Origin: Megamerina dolium
Taxonomy: Eukaryota; Arthropoda; Insecta; Diptera; Megamerinidae
Assembly (NCBI GenBank): GCA_963854835.1
Contig: OY978530.1
Coordinates: 20,485,437-20,549,436 of the forward strand
DNA: 64,000 nt
Direction: 5' to 3'
This document shows, in pieces, positions 45,353 to 56,926 of the stretch (within the stretch, counting starts at the first letter, position 1; every line of letters starts with the position of its first letter). The notes under the pieces are model-generated. The model saw nothing but the letters and a program-made list of their open reading frames with translations. It ran no database searches and was not told the origin of the DNA. The translations under genes were made by a program, and so were the position numbers.

Positions 45353-48300
45353 TTACTTACTTATGTGGCCATAACAACCGAATATCGATTTAGGCCGAAA
45401 ATAACATGCTTCGCCAGCCATCTCTGTTCTTCGCTAGCTGGCGCCAGTTAGAAATTCCAAGCGCCGTCAGGTTCTCCAGTACTTGGTCTTTCCACCGGAG
45501 GTTTGGTCTTCCTCTTTTGCGTCGTCCTCCAGCGGGTTCCGAATATAACACCTTCTTAGCTGGAGCGTGTTCTTCCATTCGCTCGACATGACCTAGCCAG
45601 CGCAGCCGCTGGATTTTGATGCGCTTTACTATGTCAATATCGGCATACAGCTCGTACAGCTCATGGTTGTACCTTATTCGGTACTCGCCACCAACGCAAA
45701 TAGGTCCAAAGATCTTGCGTAGGACTTTTCTCTCGAAAACTCCAAGTATTCGCTCATCCGAGGTGGAAATTGTCCAGGCTTCAGCGCCATATGTTAGGAC
45801 AGGCATGATGAGAGACTTGTAGAGTGTAGTTTTCGTTCTTCGAGAGAGGGCTCGACTTCTCAATTGCTTACCCAGCCCAAAGTAACACCTGTTAGCAAGA
45901 GTTATCCTACGCATGATCTCCAAGCTGACGTCATTACTGCTGTTAATGCTGGTTCCAAGATAGACAGAGTCCCTTACTACTTCAAAAGCGTAGTTGTCAA
46001 CAGTGACGTGCTGTCCAAGACGCCGGGACACTTTGTTTGTTGACACTAGATACTTCGTCTTGCCCTCGTTCACCGTGAGACCCATCCGACGCGACTCTCT
46101 TTCCAACTCTGAGAATGCTGCACTGACTGCTCGCATGTTCATGCCGATTATGTCAATATCGTCGGCATACGCTAACAGCATGACACTTTTGTTGAAGATA
46201 GTGCCATTATGTCGTAGATCAGCAGCTCGTATTATTTTCTCCATAATAAGATTGAAGAAGTCGCACGATAACGAATCACCTTGTCTGAAACCCCGTTCGG
46301 TATTAAACGGTGCGGAGAGGTCCTTCCCAATTTTCACTGCACAACGGGAGTTATGCAGTGTCATTCTACAAAGTCGAATGAGCTTTGCAGGAATACCGAA
46401 CTCAGACATTGTTGCGTAGAGGTAATCCCTTACCGGACTGTCGAAAGCGGCTTTATAATCAACAAATAGGTGGTGTGTGTCGATGTGTTTTTCTTGGGTC
46501 TTCTCCAGGATTTGGCGCAGTGTGAAAATCTGGTCGATGGTGGATTTACCAGGTCTGAAGCCACACTGATAAGGTCCAATCAGGTTGCTGAGCATAGGCT
46601 TCAATCTTTCACACAGTACGCTCGATAGAACCTTGTACGCGATGCTCAGGAGACTTATTCCACGGTAGTTGGCGCAAATTGTGGGGTCTCCTTTTTTATG
46701 TACAGGACAGAGAACACTGAGCCTCCAATCATCAGGCATGCTTTCATCCGACCATATTCTGCTTATGAGCTGGTGCATGCGGGTGAGCAGCTCATCGCCT
46801 CCGGTCTTAAACAACTCGGCAGGCAGGCCATCAGCACCTGCAGCTTTGTTGTTCTTCAGCCTTAAAATGGCCGTTTCAACCTCGTCATAGTCGGGTGGTG
46901 GAACATCAACACCATCATCTGTAATTGGGGTTATCGGGCATTCTCCTCCACTGGCGGAATTGTTCGTAGCATCGCCATTCAGTAACGTGGAGAAGTGTAC
47001 CCTCCATAGACTCAGTACACTCTGGACATCCGTAACCAGATTCCCATTTCCATCACGACAAGAAGAGGCTCCGGGATTTAAACCTCCACTCAGGCGCTTG
47101 ATCTTTTCAAAGAATTTTCGAGTCTCATTCTTGTCGGTGCACATCTCTATCTCCTCACACTCGCGTCTTTCCAACTCCCTCTTCTTGCGCCTGAAAAGAC
47201 GTCTCTCTGCACTCCTTTTCTCTCTATACCGCTCCTTAACAGCTCGCGTTACGCCTGCACGCAGGGTTTTTCTGTAGGCGGCGTCTTTCTCTGCGGTAGC
47301 GTCGCGACACTCCTGATCATACCACTCATTCCTCAGAGGCCGGTAGTAACCGATTACCTCCTCGGCAGCAGTAGTCATGGAGTGGGATATATGTGTCCAC
47401 CGTGCGCATGTATCATCAAGTGGGGGAGTGTTCTGCATAAGCAGATCCGATAGTCGAGTGGAAAATGCATCTGCTGTCTCTGGTGATTGCAGCTTACTGA
47501 CGTCGAGCTTTCTCTGTGTGGGACTTCTCTTGTTATTTGCGACACATAGGCGTGTGCGCACCTTAGCTGCAACAAGGTAGTGATCCGAGTCGATGTTGGC
47601 ACCACGGATCGATTTCACGTCCATCACACTGGAAGCATGCCTTCCGTCAATCAACACATGATCAATTTGGTTTCTTGTACGATGATCTGGAGACAGCCAT
47701 GTCGCTTTGTGGATGTCGAGATGCTGGAATCTGGTACCACCAATTACCATGTTTCGTGCTGCGGCGAAGTCGATCAGCCTCATTCCGTTATCGGAGGTGT
47801 TTTGGTGGAGGCTGAATTTTCCGACAGTTGGACCAAAGGTACCTTCCTTGCCCACCCTGGCATTAAAGTCGCCAAGCACGATTTTGATATCGTGGCGGGG
47901 GCAGCGGTCATAAGCTTCTTCGAGGCGCTGAAAGAAGCTCTCCTTGGTCACATTGTCCTTCTCATCCGTCGGAGCGTGGGCACATATAAGGCTGATGTTG
48001 AAAAATTTTGCCTTGATGCGGATTGTGGCCAGCTGTTCGTTCACAGGCGTGAACTGTGAGACAAGATGTCGTAGTCTCTTTCTGACCAAAAATCCACATC
48101 CTAATTCGTGCCTTTCAGCATGGCAACTGTAGTAGATGTCACAGGACGCTCTTTTGGAGCAGCCCTGTCCTGTCCATCGCATTTCCTGGAGAGCGGTGAT
48201 GTCAGCTCTGTATTTTTCGAGGACATCAACCAGCTGGATAGAGGCACCCTCCCTATAAAGGGATCGGACATTCCAGGTGCATATCCGTAAATCATTGTCC

Positions 48301-48444
48301 TTTTTTCGTTTGCGGGGGTCATCAACAAAAGCGGTAGTCCTTATCCGAGGCATTTTAGTTTTTTTCATTGGAGGGGTTTTTTATGTGGCGGGTCCCAAAC
48401 CCAACGCACAACCTCTAACCGAGGAGATTTTCGCCACGTGTGCG
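45353..48444 (-). mobile_element. Intact RTE-clade LINE
   Basis: 3092 bp inserted into another copy of the same family and flanked by a 15-bp duplication, TAGGCGTGTGCGTAC (45338-45352 and 48445-48459). Short 5' leader (48369-48444), single long ORF, very short 3' region ending in TAAG repeats (complement at 45353-45362). A single ORF, a minimal 3' UTR and a microsatellite-like tail are RTE hallmarks. Confidence 0.94.
45390..48368 (-). CDS. RTE endonuclease-reverse transcriptase, full length
   Basis: 992 residues with no stop. The endonuclease occupies about residues 25-260: CTWNVRSL (Asn), ALQEMRW (Glu), LGDFNARVG (Asp, Asn), IDSDHYLV (Asp-His). A basic linker follows (REKRSAERRLFRRKKREL). 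RT occupies about 470-760: KNNKAAGADGLPAEL, FVDYKAAFDS (catalytic Asp), RGFRQGDSLS and LLAYADDIDIIG (catalytic Asp pair). The thumb and RTE-type C-terminus carry KIQRLRWLGHVERM and RPNLRWKDQVLENL. The protein would nick DNA and copy its RNA at the nick. All key residues are present and the length is usual for RTE. Confidence 0.93.
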   Translation of the reverse strand: MKKTKMPRIRTTAFVDDPRKRKKDNDLRICTWNVRSLYREGASIQLVDVLEKYRADITALQEMRWTGQGCSKRASCDIYYSCHAERHELGCGFLVRKRLRHLVSQFTPVNEQLATIRIKAKFFNISLICAHAPTDEKDNVTKESFFQRLEEAYDRCPRHDIKIVLGDFNARVGKEGTFGPTVGKFSLHQNTSDNGMRLIDFAAARNMVIGGTRFQHLDIHKATWLSPDHRTRNQIDHVLIDGRHASSVMDVKSIRGANIDSDHYLVAAKVRTRLCVANNKRSPTQRKLDVSKLQSPETADAFSTRLSDLLMQNTPPLDDTCARWTHISHSMTTAAEEVIGYYRPLRNEWYDQECRDATAEKDAAYRKTLRAGVTRAVKERYREKRSAERRLFRRKKRELERRECEEIEMCTDKNETRKFFEKIKRLSGGLNPGASSCRDGNGNLVTDVQSVLSLWRVHFSTLLNGDATNNSASGGECPITPITDDGVDVPPPDYDEVETAILRLKNNKAAGADGLPAELFKTGGDELLTRMHQLISRIWSDESMPDDWRLSVLCPVHKKGDPTICANYRGISLLSIAYKVLSSVLCERLKPMLSNLIGPYQCGFRPGKSTIDQIFTLRQILEKTQEKHIDTHHLFVDYKAAFDSPVRDYLYATMSEFGIPAKLIRLCRMTLHNSRCAVKIGKDLSAPFNTERGFRQGDSLSCDFFNLIMEKIIRAADLRHNGTIFNKSVMLLAYADDIDIIGMNMRAVSAAFSELERESRRMGLTVNEGKTKYLVSTNKVSRRLGQHVTVDNYAFEVVRDSVYLGTSINSSNDVSLEIMRRITLANRCYFGLGKQLRSRALSRRTKTTLYKSLIMPVLTYGAEAWTISTSDERILGVFERKVLRKIFGPICVGGEYRIRYNHELYELYADIDIVKRIKIQRLRWLGHVERMEEHAPAKKVLYSEPAGGRRKRGRPNLRWKDQVLENLTALGISNWRQLAKNRDGWRSMLFSA

Positions 48445-48482
48445 TAGGCGTGTGCGTACCTTAGCTGCAACAAGGTAGTGAT
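48445..48482 (-). pseudogene. Upstream remainder of the interrupted RTE copy
   Basis: TAGGCGTGTGCGTACCTTAG continues the sequence broken at 45352 and matches the intact copy at about 47546-47582. It ends at 48482, the 5' truncation point of the older element. 48483-48984 beyond shows nothing recognisable. Confidence 0.85.
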
Positions 48483-48984
48483 TAAAAATATAAAGACACT
48501 AAAATAAACCCAAAAATGGTTCGGAGCTCTTCAAAACGGCCGCTGGAATAAGGGAATTTCGCAGAGATGAAACCTACGCAGCACTGTGTTGCAAGCACAG
48601 GACAAAATAGGTTAAGTTTGATGTTGGATTAAAAAAAAACCTAATGTTTAAAAAATGTTTAAAAAAAGTAATGTTTACTTATGCTCTGGAGTTTTCAAAG
48701 TGCAAATTTCAAAAGCAATGTTACTTCTGGGAAAAGTATACAGATAGCATACCAATTTTATTTAGAATGGAGACGTCGTATTTTGGGTGCTTTTTCACCT
48801 ATTTCAACGATTGATAACCTTTTCGAAAGCTTAACATATTGCCCATAGGATACTTTGTATGCTGTTTCTCTGCGTCTGGCATTTAAAATGTTCTATTATA
48901 AAGAATAAAATCTTAAAAACACGAACCCAAATAGGCAAATTTAAAGTTTCGAAGAGTGAAAAAACTTGTCTTTGCAAATCTTTG

Positions 48985-49420
48985 CCGACTTAATACTTAC
49001 TTACTTTTAATACTTACATACTTATTTGGTCATTACAACCAAAAATCGGTTTAGCCTGAATCTAGCATGCTTTGCAAGCCAGATCTTTCCTTCGGTAACT
49101 GGCGCCAGTTAGAAATGCCAAGCCTTGACAAGCTCTCCAGAACTTGGTCTTTCAACCGACGTTAGGTCTGGCTGTTCTGCGTCGTGCACCAGCGGGTTCC
49201 GAATATATCACCTTTCTCTTCCATTCGTTGGGCATGACCTAGCCAGTGCAGCCGCTAAATTTTAATCGGATTTACTATGTCGGTGTAGACATACAGCTTT
49301 TACAGCTCATGGTTGTACCTTCTTCGATAATCGCCACCAACGCAAATAGGTTCAAAGATCTTGCGCAGGACTTTTTTCTCGGAAACGTTGGGCATTCTCT
49401 TATCATCGGAATTTTTTTTC
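48985..49420 (-). pseudogene. Decayed RTE 3' end
   Basis: Starts with a degraded TAAG-type tail (CTTACTTACTTTTAATACTT near 48997) and the family's 3' end (ATTTGGTCATTACAACC). It then follows the C-terminal coding region backwards: TGGCGCCAGTTAGAAATGCC at 49103 matches the same stretch in other copies. Many substitutions and gaps; older than the other copies. Confidence 0.8.
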
Positions 49421-49439
49421 AGCATTAAAACAACTTGCA

Positions 49440-50105
49440 ATGATAAAATGTTTTATATGATTTTATTAGTTATCTTTTTTACAATAAAAGTAAATTTTTT
49501 TTGCTTGGATCTCGGGCTCCCTGTACACGCTGCACCAGGTCGCGTAGCCCCTCTCCAGCCCGGTTTTCCCCATCGGTGGGACATCTGGACCCTTGGCAAG
49601 TGAATCTGGAACAAAAGTTAGATAGGCAGGTTATTCTCCATATAATTTCGCACTGAAATACTGAAGCCGTTTTTTGAAAAGTTAATTTTTACGAAAATGG
49701 TGGCTATTTATAAAAAATTGTTAATTTTTTACCTGTAAAATTTGCCTCAAAATCGTGCTTTAAAAATCCAAATTATAAAATATCAAAAATCCCATCCAGT
49801 ATTTCGATGCAGAATTGAATTCTCGATAATTTTGCAAGGTTTCATCAAAATCGGTTGAAAACTGCAAGCGTGATATGTCCCACCAGTTTACAAAATGTCG
49901 TTTCGAGATAAACGCGTTTGAAGTTTTAGAAACTCGCTCAGTGCCCCGGGAAATTTTTAAAAAAATCGTTTCGTTACCTCGTTTAAATGTTTCTGGCGGA
50001 CTATAGATGCATACTACTTTAAAATACACACCTCATAGAACATTTTAAGCAAAAAAAAAAAATTCGATTTTTTCAAACCGTCAAAGTGGTCTTCCCCCTT
50101 AAAAA
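49440..50105. repeat. Unclassified repeat-like sequence
   Basis: 49500-49600 is unusually GC-rich for the window. 49800-49900 contains TTTCATCAAAATCGGTTGAA and ATATGTCCCACC, a motif style I associate with dispersed insect repeats without being able to name the family. It ends in GTGGTCTTCCCCCTTAAAAA near 50087, like a transposon terminus. No matching left end was found. Confidence 0.4.
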
Positions 50106-50109
50106 TTAC

Positions 50110-50463
50110 AGAATACCACACGCGCATAAGGAAGAAAGCAATAGACAAACAAATGAAATAATAAAATATGATATAATAGATCCATCATCAGAATACAATA
50201 GGCTTATTCCGTTTCAAATGTCTTCCATATAGATTAAAAATAGCGCCAAACTCATTCCAAAGAATGATGACAATCGCATTTGCAGGTTTATCATCAGCAC
50301 AATCAGGACGATTAGAAAATAATATGGTGAAAAACTTGACAAACGTTCTTGAAACATTACGAAAGTATAGTCGAAGACTTCAACCAGACAAATTTACATT
50401 CTTTAGTATTGAAGTAACATATTTGCGACAAGTTCAAGATAATTTTCAACTATACAACACCTA
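50110..50463 (+). pseudogene. Gypsy RT fragment lacking its catalytic box
   Basis: Plus strand: YRIPHAHKEESNRQTNEIIK near 50115, SSSEYN, then after a gap IPFQCLPYRLKIAPNSFQRM near 50206, MTIAFAGLSS, and VKNLTNVLETLRKYSRRLQP with DKFTFFSIEVTYL to 50440. The part between the fingers and FQCLP, and the stretch that should hold YxDD between AFAGL and NLTNV, are deleted. Unlike the other Gypsy relics in the window, it lies on the plus strand. Confidence 0.68.
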
Positions 50464-51600
50464 AAAGTTTCAATGAAGCAAAACGCTTCAATTTATATAA
50501 ATTAATTTGTACCAAATATCGCAGAAGATTCGCAACTCTTAACTCCTAAGTTAACTTACAACGGATAAAATTATTGAATCAGTAGCAAATTATTGTAAAC
50601 TGTGTAAAAAAAATTGAGATAATTATTCATATGTGAACGTAGTTTAATATCCACAAAACTGTGTGTTTGGCAGTGATACATAGTTAAGTTGTAAACAGAT
50701 TAACTGATTTTGCAACAGGACGACAAGATGACGTCTGCACCAAAAGTTGTGATTATGACTGTACTAGGAACGACCTGAACGGGGAGACGATAACATCGAA
50801 ATTTCATCAAAAAACATTTCCCGAAGTTAATATTATTAACATTTAACTTCTCTGCTGCAGTTCCGACGATCCGACTCGATTATGGCTTTAACCTTCACCG
50901 TGGCACCAATGTTTGGCTTCATAAACTGGCACTATTTACATATGTAAATAAACATAAAAAAAAAAAATATAAATAAACTTAGTTTTCATAATTTACATGG
51001 GTAAAATCTTTTGTGCGGCTGAGATTTAGTTCCAATTTTGAATTTCTGAGTCTAGTAGTCAATGTAATTATTTTCCCTAGAAACGTAGCAACTTGCGCTT
51101 TTCCCAAAATGCTACGATTGTCCGGTAGCTGGTGTTTTATTTGCCATTTTAGGAAGAAACATACACATATGCTGGCGCTTTGATTTGTTAGCAAAGTTCG
51201 ACGAAAAGGGAATTTTGAATTACAGCCATAGTTAATCAATATATATAAATAAGCGAATTGACAGCTTTATTTAGTTCTTGCCGAGGGTCATATGATAAAA
51301 GTTGCAATTATTTACAATTTAAATACAATTTTTTGATTAAAAAAATGAGAAATGGCAAACCAGGTAAAAGGCTTCAGACTTTTAAGTGTTGCATAAATGT
51401 CGCGGTAAGTATTTTAAGGCAAGTTTTAATATATTTCGTGGCATATGGTTATGAGGATTACTTCGTGAAAGTCGTTTCTTTGGTCCAAGCCCTAGCACGA
51501 ATAATTTAAACGAAGTGGACACTAATGCATTCATCCATACAATCTATTATCTGTCATAATACCAACATACTGTTTCACCTTTCAGTCAGAATCTAATGAG
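50464..51600. other. Spacer, nothing recognised
   Basis: No domain-bearing frame, terminal repeat or RNA gene seen. AT-rich with short A runs. Confidence 0.5.
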
Positions 51601-53470
51601 TGAAAAATCTTCTACACGGTATTTCTTTTAAAGCTTCGTCACCATACACTTCACGTAACTTTTTAATTGCCTAGCAAGGGGATTCGGATGGTTGTGTAAT
51701 TTTTGAATGTAGCTTCTGCAGGACTTTGCAACTTCCCCAGAAATTGTGGGTACATTCAAATCGCGATGGATGTTAACCTTCCTCATATACCAAGGCGCTT
51801 TTACAATAATTCGCAGACACTTGGTTTGTATTCGCTGCAATTTTTCGATATTGAGGGAGATGCGGTGCCCCAAAACTGAATACCATAAGTCCAGATTGGC
51901 TTCAGGATTGCTTTATATAATAGCACTTTGTATTCGAGATTCAACTTTGATCTTTTGTGTAACAGCCACCATAACTGATTAATTTTAAGCTTGATCTGAG
52001 TTTTCTTTGCCTCTATGTGATTGTTCCAGATCAGCCTTCTGTCGAGGTGAATACCCAAGTACTTTGGTGAGGAACATTGTGGAATTGATTGGCCATTTTT
52101 TTTAAGTGGGGGACATGTATCTAGCCTTAGTGTGAAGGTTACGTGTACGCTCTTTGATTCATTGAATTTTATGTGCCATTTTGCTAACCAGGGATTAGAG
52201 CGAGAGCACAATATTGCCGTATCATAAGCAAAGGTCGATATGAATGTACATATAGTTATTGTTGGGCATATTTGAAGTGTATAAGAGATACAGTAAGGAG
52301 CCCAAAACGCTTCCTTGAGGAACACCAGCGTGAATATCCAATGGATTTGTTATGTAATCCTTGTGATGTACGAGAAATTGTCTTTTCGTGAGATAGCTAG
52401 TAAGCAATGAGGAGACATTTGCAGGCAGTAATAGTTTGAGTTTGTAAATAAGGCCATCGTGCCATACTTTATCGAAAGCTTCAGTAATATAAAGAAAGAC
52501 AACTGAGCAATACTTTTTTTCTTCAAAAGTGTTCCTTATCAGAGTTACAATGCGGTGGACTTGCTCTATTGTGCCGTGCTGTTTTCAAAATCCAAACTGA
52601 TGTTGGGGAATCAGTTGGTTGAGGTTAATAAATGGAGTTATATTCATGACAAGTAGCTTTTCGAATACTTTAGAGAGTAGAGGCAGGAGGCTGATAGGTC
52701 TGTACGATGCAACTTTTGTAGGGTCTTTTCCTGGTTTTGCTATCATAATAATTGTTGAAGTTTTTCAGCATTTGGGATAGTGTTTAATACAAAGGATAAC
52801 ATTAAAAATGTGCATGAGATGAATTACTGAAGCTGGAGGTAGCTCTTTTATCATTTTACCGGTAATTTTATCTGGACCAGGTGATTTTTGGGTTTAAATC
52901 TTTATAAACTGCTTTGAATATGCCCGTTTTTTTAATTTTGAGCGTTACTGAGCAAGGTTGGGAAGTTAATTTTGGTAATGAGGACTGTGAAGAAGGTGGA
53001 TTGTGTGTAAACATACTTTTTAGGTGGTCTGCAAAAGCCAAACCCTTATCACAGTTGCTTCTAGCCCAATAACCGTCACTGAAACGGATGGGGGAATCAG
53101 TGAGAATTGGCCGATTTGAGTTTTTTCTTGATTTCCACAAGGAGTTGTCTGACGCTTCACCAAGTGTTAATTTGGCTATGTGATCTTCCAACTCTTTGTT
53201 GTTGTTATTTTTCGGGATTGCTTTAACTTTCGAGTGCAGTGCTGTAGCTGTGTTTTCAGATTCGGTCATCTGAATTCTTGCCATTGTCTTCGGAGTCTTC
53301 TTTGCTGTCTTACTAGCAATTCAATGTCGGCTGGTGTGTATTGGCTATAGTTTGATTGCTTGCATTCCCTTGTGCAGGTGGTTGAATTTTTCGAGTGCTG
53401 AATCTACATAGTGTCCATTTCTTAATACAGTACTTAGAGGAAGATGGGAATTTACATATTTCTTGAATTT
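51601..53470 (-). mobile_element. Jockey-clade LINE, 5'-truncated second copy
   Basis: Same family as 1-3430. The match begins at about 53470 (equivalent to about 890 in copy 1) inside the endonuclease-RT linker and runs through RT to the C-terminus near 51601. It supplies the RT region that lies outside the window for copy 1. 5' truncation is typical of incomplete LINE reverse transcription. No target duplication was found. Confidence 0.85.
51628..53284 (-). pseudogene. Jockey-type RT, broken
   Basis: 53284-52868 is the pre-RT linker. RT pieces: TEAFDKVWHDGL near 52480 (catalytic Asp), DIHAGVPQGSVLGSLLY at 52330 (PQG block) and FAYDTAILCSRSNPWLAKWH at 52230, where the catalytic F-A-D-D has become F-A-Y-D. 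The thumb and C-terminus follow (LLYKAILKPIWTYGIQFWG, then WYMRKVNIHRDLNVPTI). Frame changes near 52310, 52490 and 51850. Confidence 0.85.
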
Positions 53471-53802
53471 CAATTGAAAAAAAATATGACAAATATACTC
53501 GTTTTTGCACTCCATATTAAAACTGACGCCAATACCTTTTAGCTTTAAAAAAAATATTGCCATTTAGTTGGTACGATACTTCAGTACCAGTCGAGTGACT
53601 TTTTTCAAAAGTTGGTGGTACAGCTACACAAAAACGGAACCGTTTAACAAAATGATTATGCAAATCACTGTTTTTGCAAACGTGGTTAAACAATAATGAC
53701 ATTCATCTAAACGTTTAAATTTACAAAAAACTGAAATTTAAGCGTTTACACAAATTATTAGATGAACGGACCTAGTGTAATATTTGTGTAAGATAAAGAT
53801 TT
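53471..53802. other. Spacer with an imperfect hairpin
   Basis: 53702-53767 starts TTCATCTAAACGTTTAAATT and ends in its partial complement TTATTAGATGAA, forming an imperfect stem. No gene seen. Confidence 0.45.
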
Positions 53803-53867
53803 GCCCGGCTGAAGCATAACAAATTTAATATCGATAAGATTTTTCTCTCGAATTTAAAGAAATTTTT
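53803..53867 (+). mobile_element. SINE fragment (copy 4)
   Basis: CCCGGCTGAAGCATAACAAA and ATCGATAAGATTTTTCTCTC match the part of the SINE just after its B box, as at 24480-24525. About 65 bp; both ends are truncated. Confidence 0.72.
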
Positions 53868-53879
53868 CTTTTTTCTTTC

Positions 53880-54141
53880 ACTTGTTTGTCCCGAACAAGT
53901 TAAATCAACAATTTTAAATCAACTGGTAGTCTTAACGCGTTTCCAAAAATTACCATTGCAAGTGTAGTACCCGTCATATCATGTTGTGCTCATCGATATG
54001 TCATGAAAAATATTGTTATATGGATATCCCCGTATTTTTGGTATTTTTCTACGAATTCTCAGATATTAATCAAAGGTACGGTTGAACAGTTCTACCATGC
54101 CATCAGATTGTGGATGCAAAGGTGTTGTACAAGTTTTGTGT
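53880..54141 (-). pseudogene. Decayed fragment of the non-autonomous Gypsy integrase
   Basis: Follows 39250-39270 and 39640-39870 of Gypsy copy 2 with many changes: TTGTTTGTCCCGAACAAG, TCAACTGGTAGTCTTAACGC and CTACCATGCCATCAGATTGT. It is cut at 54141, exactly where the pogo-like element starts, suggesting that the pogo-like element inserted into this relic. Confidence 0.75.
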
Positions 54142-54267
54142 ACACCTAATTCTGTTTTATACGGTAATTTGTTCCAGGAAAACTCGTGTAAAAAAAAACA
54201 GTGTAAAAAAAGATATTTATCGTATGCAAAATAGGTGATTAGTTCCTTATCTCTAAAACCATTGAAA

Positions 54268-56795
54268 TTCAGCGCCTCGAAGAAGCTTATGACCGCTGCC
54301 CCCGCCACGATATCAAAATCGTGCTTGGCGACTTTAATGCCAGGGTGGGCAAGGAAGGTACATTTGTTCCAACTGTCGGAAAATTCAGCCTCCACCAGAA
54401 CACCTCCGATAACGGAATGAGGCTGATCGACTTCGCCGCAGCACGAAACATGGTAATTGGTGATACCAGATTCCAGCATCTCGACATCCACAAAGCGACA
54501 TGGCTGTCTCCAGATCAACGTACAAGAAACCAAATTGATCATGTGGTGATTGACGGAAGGCATGCTTCCAGTGTGATGGACGTGAAATCGATCCGTGGTG
54601 CCAACATCGACTCGGATCACTACCTTGTTGCAGCTAAGGTGCGCACACGCCTATGTGTCGCAAATAAAAAGAGAAGTCCCACACAGAGAAAGCTCGACGT
54701 CAGTAAGCTGCGATCACCAGTGACAGAAGATGCATTTTCCACTCGACTATCGGATCTGCTTATGCAGAACACTCCCCCACTTGATGATACATGCGCACGG
54801 TGGACACATATATCCCACTCCATGACTACTGCTGCCGAGGAGGTAATCGGTTACTACCGGCCTCTGAGGAATGAGTGGTATGATCAGGAGTGTCGCGACG
54901 CTACCGCAGAGAAAGACGTCGCCTACAGAAAAACCCTGCGTGCAGGCGCAACGCGAGCTGTTAAGGAGCGGTATAGAGAGAAAAGGAGTGCAGAGAGACG
55001 TCTTTTCAGGCGCAAGAAGAGGGAGTTGGAAAGACGCGAGTGTGAGGAGATAGAGATGTGTACCGACAAGAATGAGACTCGAAAATTCTTTGAAAAGATC
55101 AAGCGCCTGAGTGGAGGTTTAAATCCCGGAGCCTCTTCTTGTCGTGATGGAAATGGGAATCTGGTTACGGATGTCCAGAGTGTACTGAGCCTATGGAGGG
55201 AACACTTCTCCACGTTACGGAATGGCGATGCTACGAACAATTTCGCCAGTGGAGGAGTTTGCCCGATAACCCCAATTACAGATGATGGTGTTGATATTCC
55301 ACCACCCGACTATGATGAGGTTGAAACGGCCATTTTAAGACTGAAGAACAACAAAGCTGCAGGTGCTCATGGCCTGCCTGCCGAGTTGTTTAAGACCGGA
55401 GGCGATGAGCTGCTCACCCGTATGCACCAGCTCATAAGCGGAATATGGTCGGATGAATGCATGCCTGATGATTGGAGGCTCAGTGTTCTCTGTCCTGTAC
55501 ATAAAAAAAGAGACCCCACAATTTGCGCCAACTACCGTGGAATAAGTCTCCTGAGCATCGCATACAAGGTTCTATCGAGCGTACTGTGTGAAAGGTTGAA
55601 GCCTATGCTCAGCAACCTGATTGGACCGTATCAATGTGGCTTTAGACCTGGTAAATCCACCATCGACCAGATTTTCACACTGCGCCAAATCCTGGAGAAG
55701 ACCCAAGAAAAACAGATCGACACACACCACCTATTTGTCCGGTAAGGGATTACCTCTACGCAACAATGTCTGAGTTCGGTATACCTGCAAAGCTCATTCG
55801 ACTTGTAGAATGACACTGCATAACTCCTGTTGTGCAGTGAAAATTGGGAAGGACCTCTCCGCACCGTTTAATACCGAACGGGGTTTAGACAAGGTGATTC
55901 GTTATCGTGCGACTTCTTCAATCTTATTATGGAGAAAATAATACGAGCTGCTGATCTACGACATAATGGCACTATCTTCAACAAAAGTGTCATGCTGTTA
56001 GTGTATGCCGACGATATTGACATAATCGGCATGAACACGCGAGCAGTCAGTGCAGCATTCTCAGAGTTGGAAAGAGAGTCGCGTCGGATGGGTCTCACGG
56101 TGAACGAGGGCAAGACGAAGTATCTAGTGTCAACAAACAAAGAGTCCCGGCGTCTTGGACAGCACGTCACTGTTGACAACTACGCTTTTGAAGTAGTAAG
56201 GGACTTTGTCTATCTTGGAACCAGCATTAACAGCAGTAATGACGTCAGCTTGGAGATCATGCGTAGGATAACTCTTGCTAACAGGTGTTACTTTGGGCTG
56301 AGTAAGCAATTGAGAAGTCGAGCCCTCTCTCGAAGAACGAAAACTACACTCTACAAGTCTCTCATCATGCCTGTCCTAACATATGGCGCTGAAGCCTGGA
56401 CAATTTCCACCTCGGATGAGCGAATGCTTGGGGTTTTCGAGAGAAAAGTCCTACGCAAGATCTTTGGACCTATTTGCGTTGGTAGCGAGTACCGAATATG
56501 CCGATATTGACATAGTAAAGCGCATCAAAATCCAGCGGCTGCGCTGGCTAGGTCATGTCGAGCGAATGGAAGAACACGCTCCAGCTAAGAAGGTGTTATA
56601 TTCGGAGCCCGCTGGAGGACGGCGCAGAAGAGGAAGACCAAACCTCCGGTGGAAAGACCAAGTACTGGAGAACCTGATGGCGCTTGGAATTTCTAACTGG
56701 CGCCAGCTAGCGAAGAACAGAGATGGCTGGCGAAGCATGTTATTTTCGGCCTAAATCGATATTCGGTTGTTATGGCCACATAAGTAAGTAAGTAA
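54268..56795 (+). pseudogene. RTE LINE, 5'-truncated, inside the pogo-like element
   Basis: Plus strand, same family as 45353-48444, from the middle of the endonuclease (LGDFNARVGKEG) to the TAAGTAAGTAAGTAA tail. Open for 474 residues to 55745. A deletion at 55739 then removes about 25 bases, including the catalytic motif A (DYKAAFDS) and the frame. LLVYADDIDIIGMN survives near 55998. A second deletion near 56500 removes RYNHELYEL. It is dead but only modestly diverged. Confidence 0.9.
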
Positions 56796-56926
56796 TATAA
56801 TGTGTTTTTACACAAGCATAGTTATTAAAGAAAAAAAGATATGCACTCAACTCTTAAATGTAAAAAAAAGTGTATGACAAGCTCAGGAACTAAAAACAAT
56901 TATGTAAAACAGCTATGTTGTTAACA
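56071..56926 (+). repeat. 856-bp tandem duplication, unit 1
   Basis: Covers the RTE 3' third (from AAAGAGAGTCGCGTCGG), its TAAG tail and about 130 bp of pogo-like flank (to TATGTTGTTAAC). Unit 2 follows directly. Confidence 0.96.

Noticed and set aside
47580..48059. 159-residue plus-strand frame opposite the RTE endonuclease
   Set aside because: It mirrors the endonuclease coding strand and recurs opposite 54066-54620; a shadow of the conserved gene.
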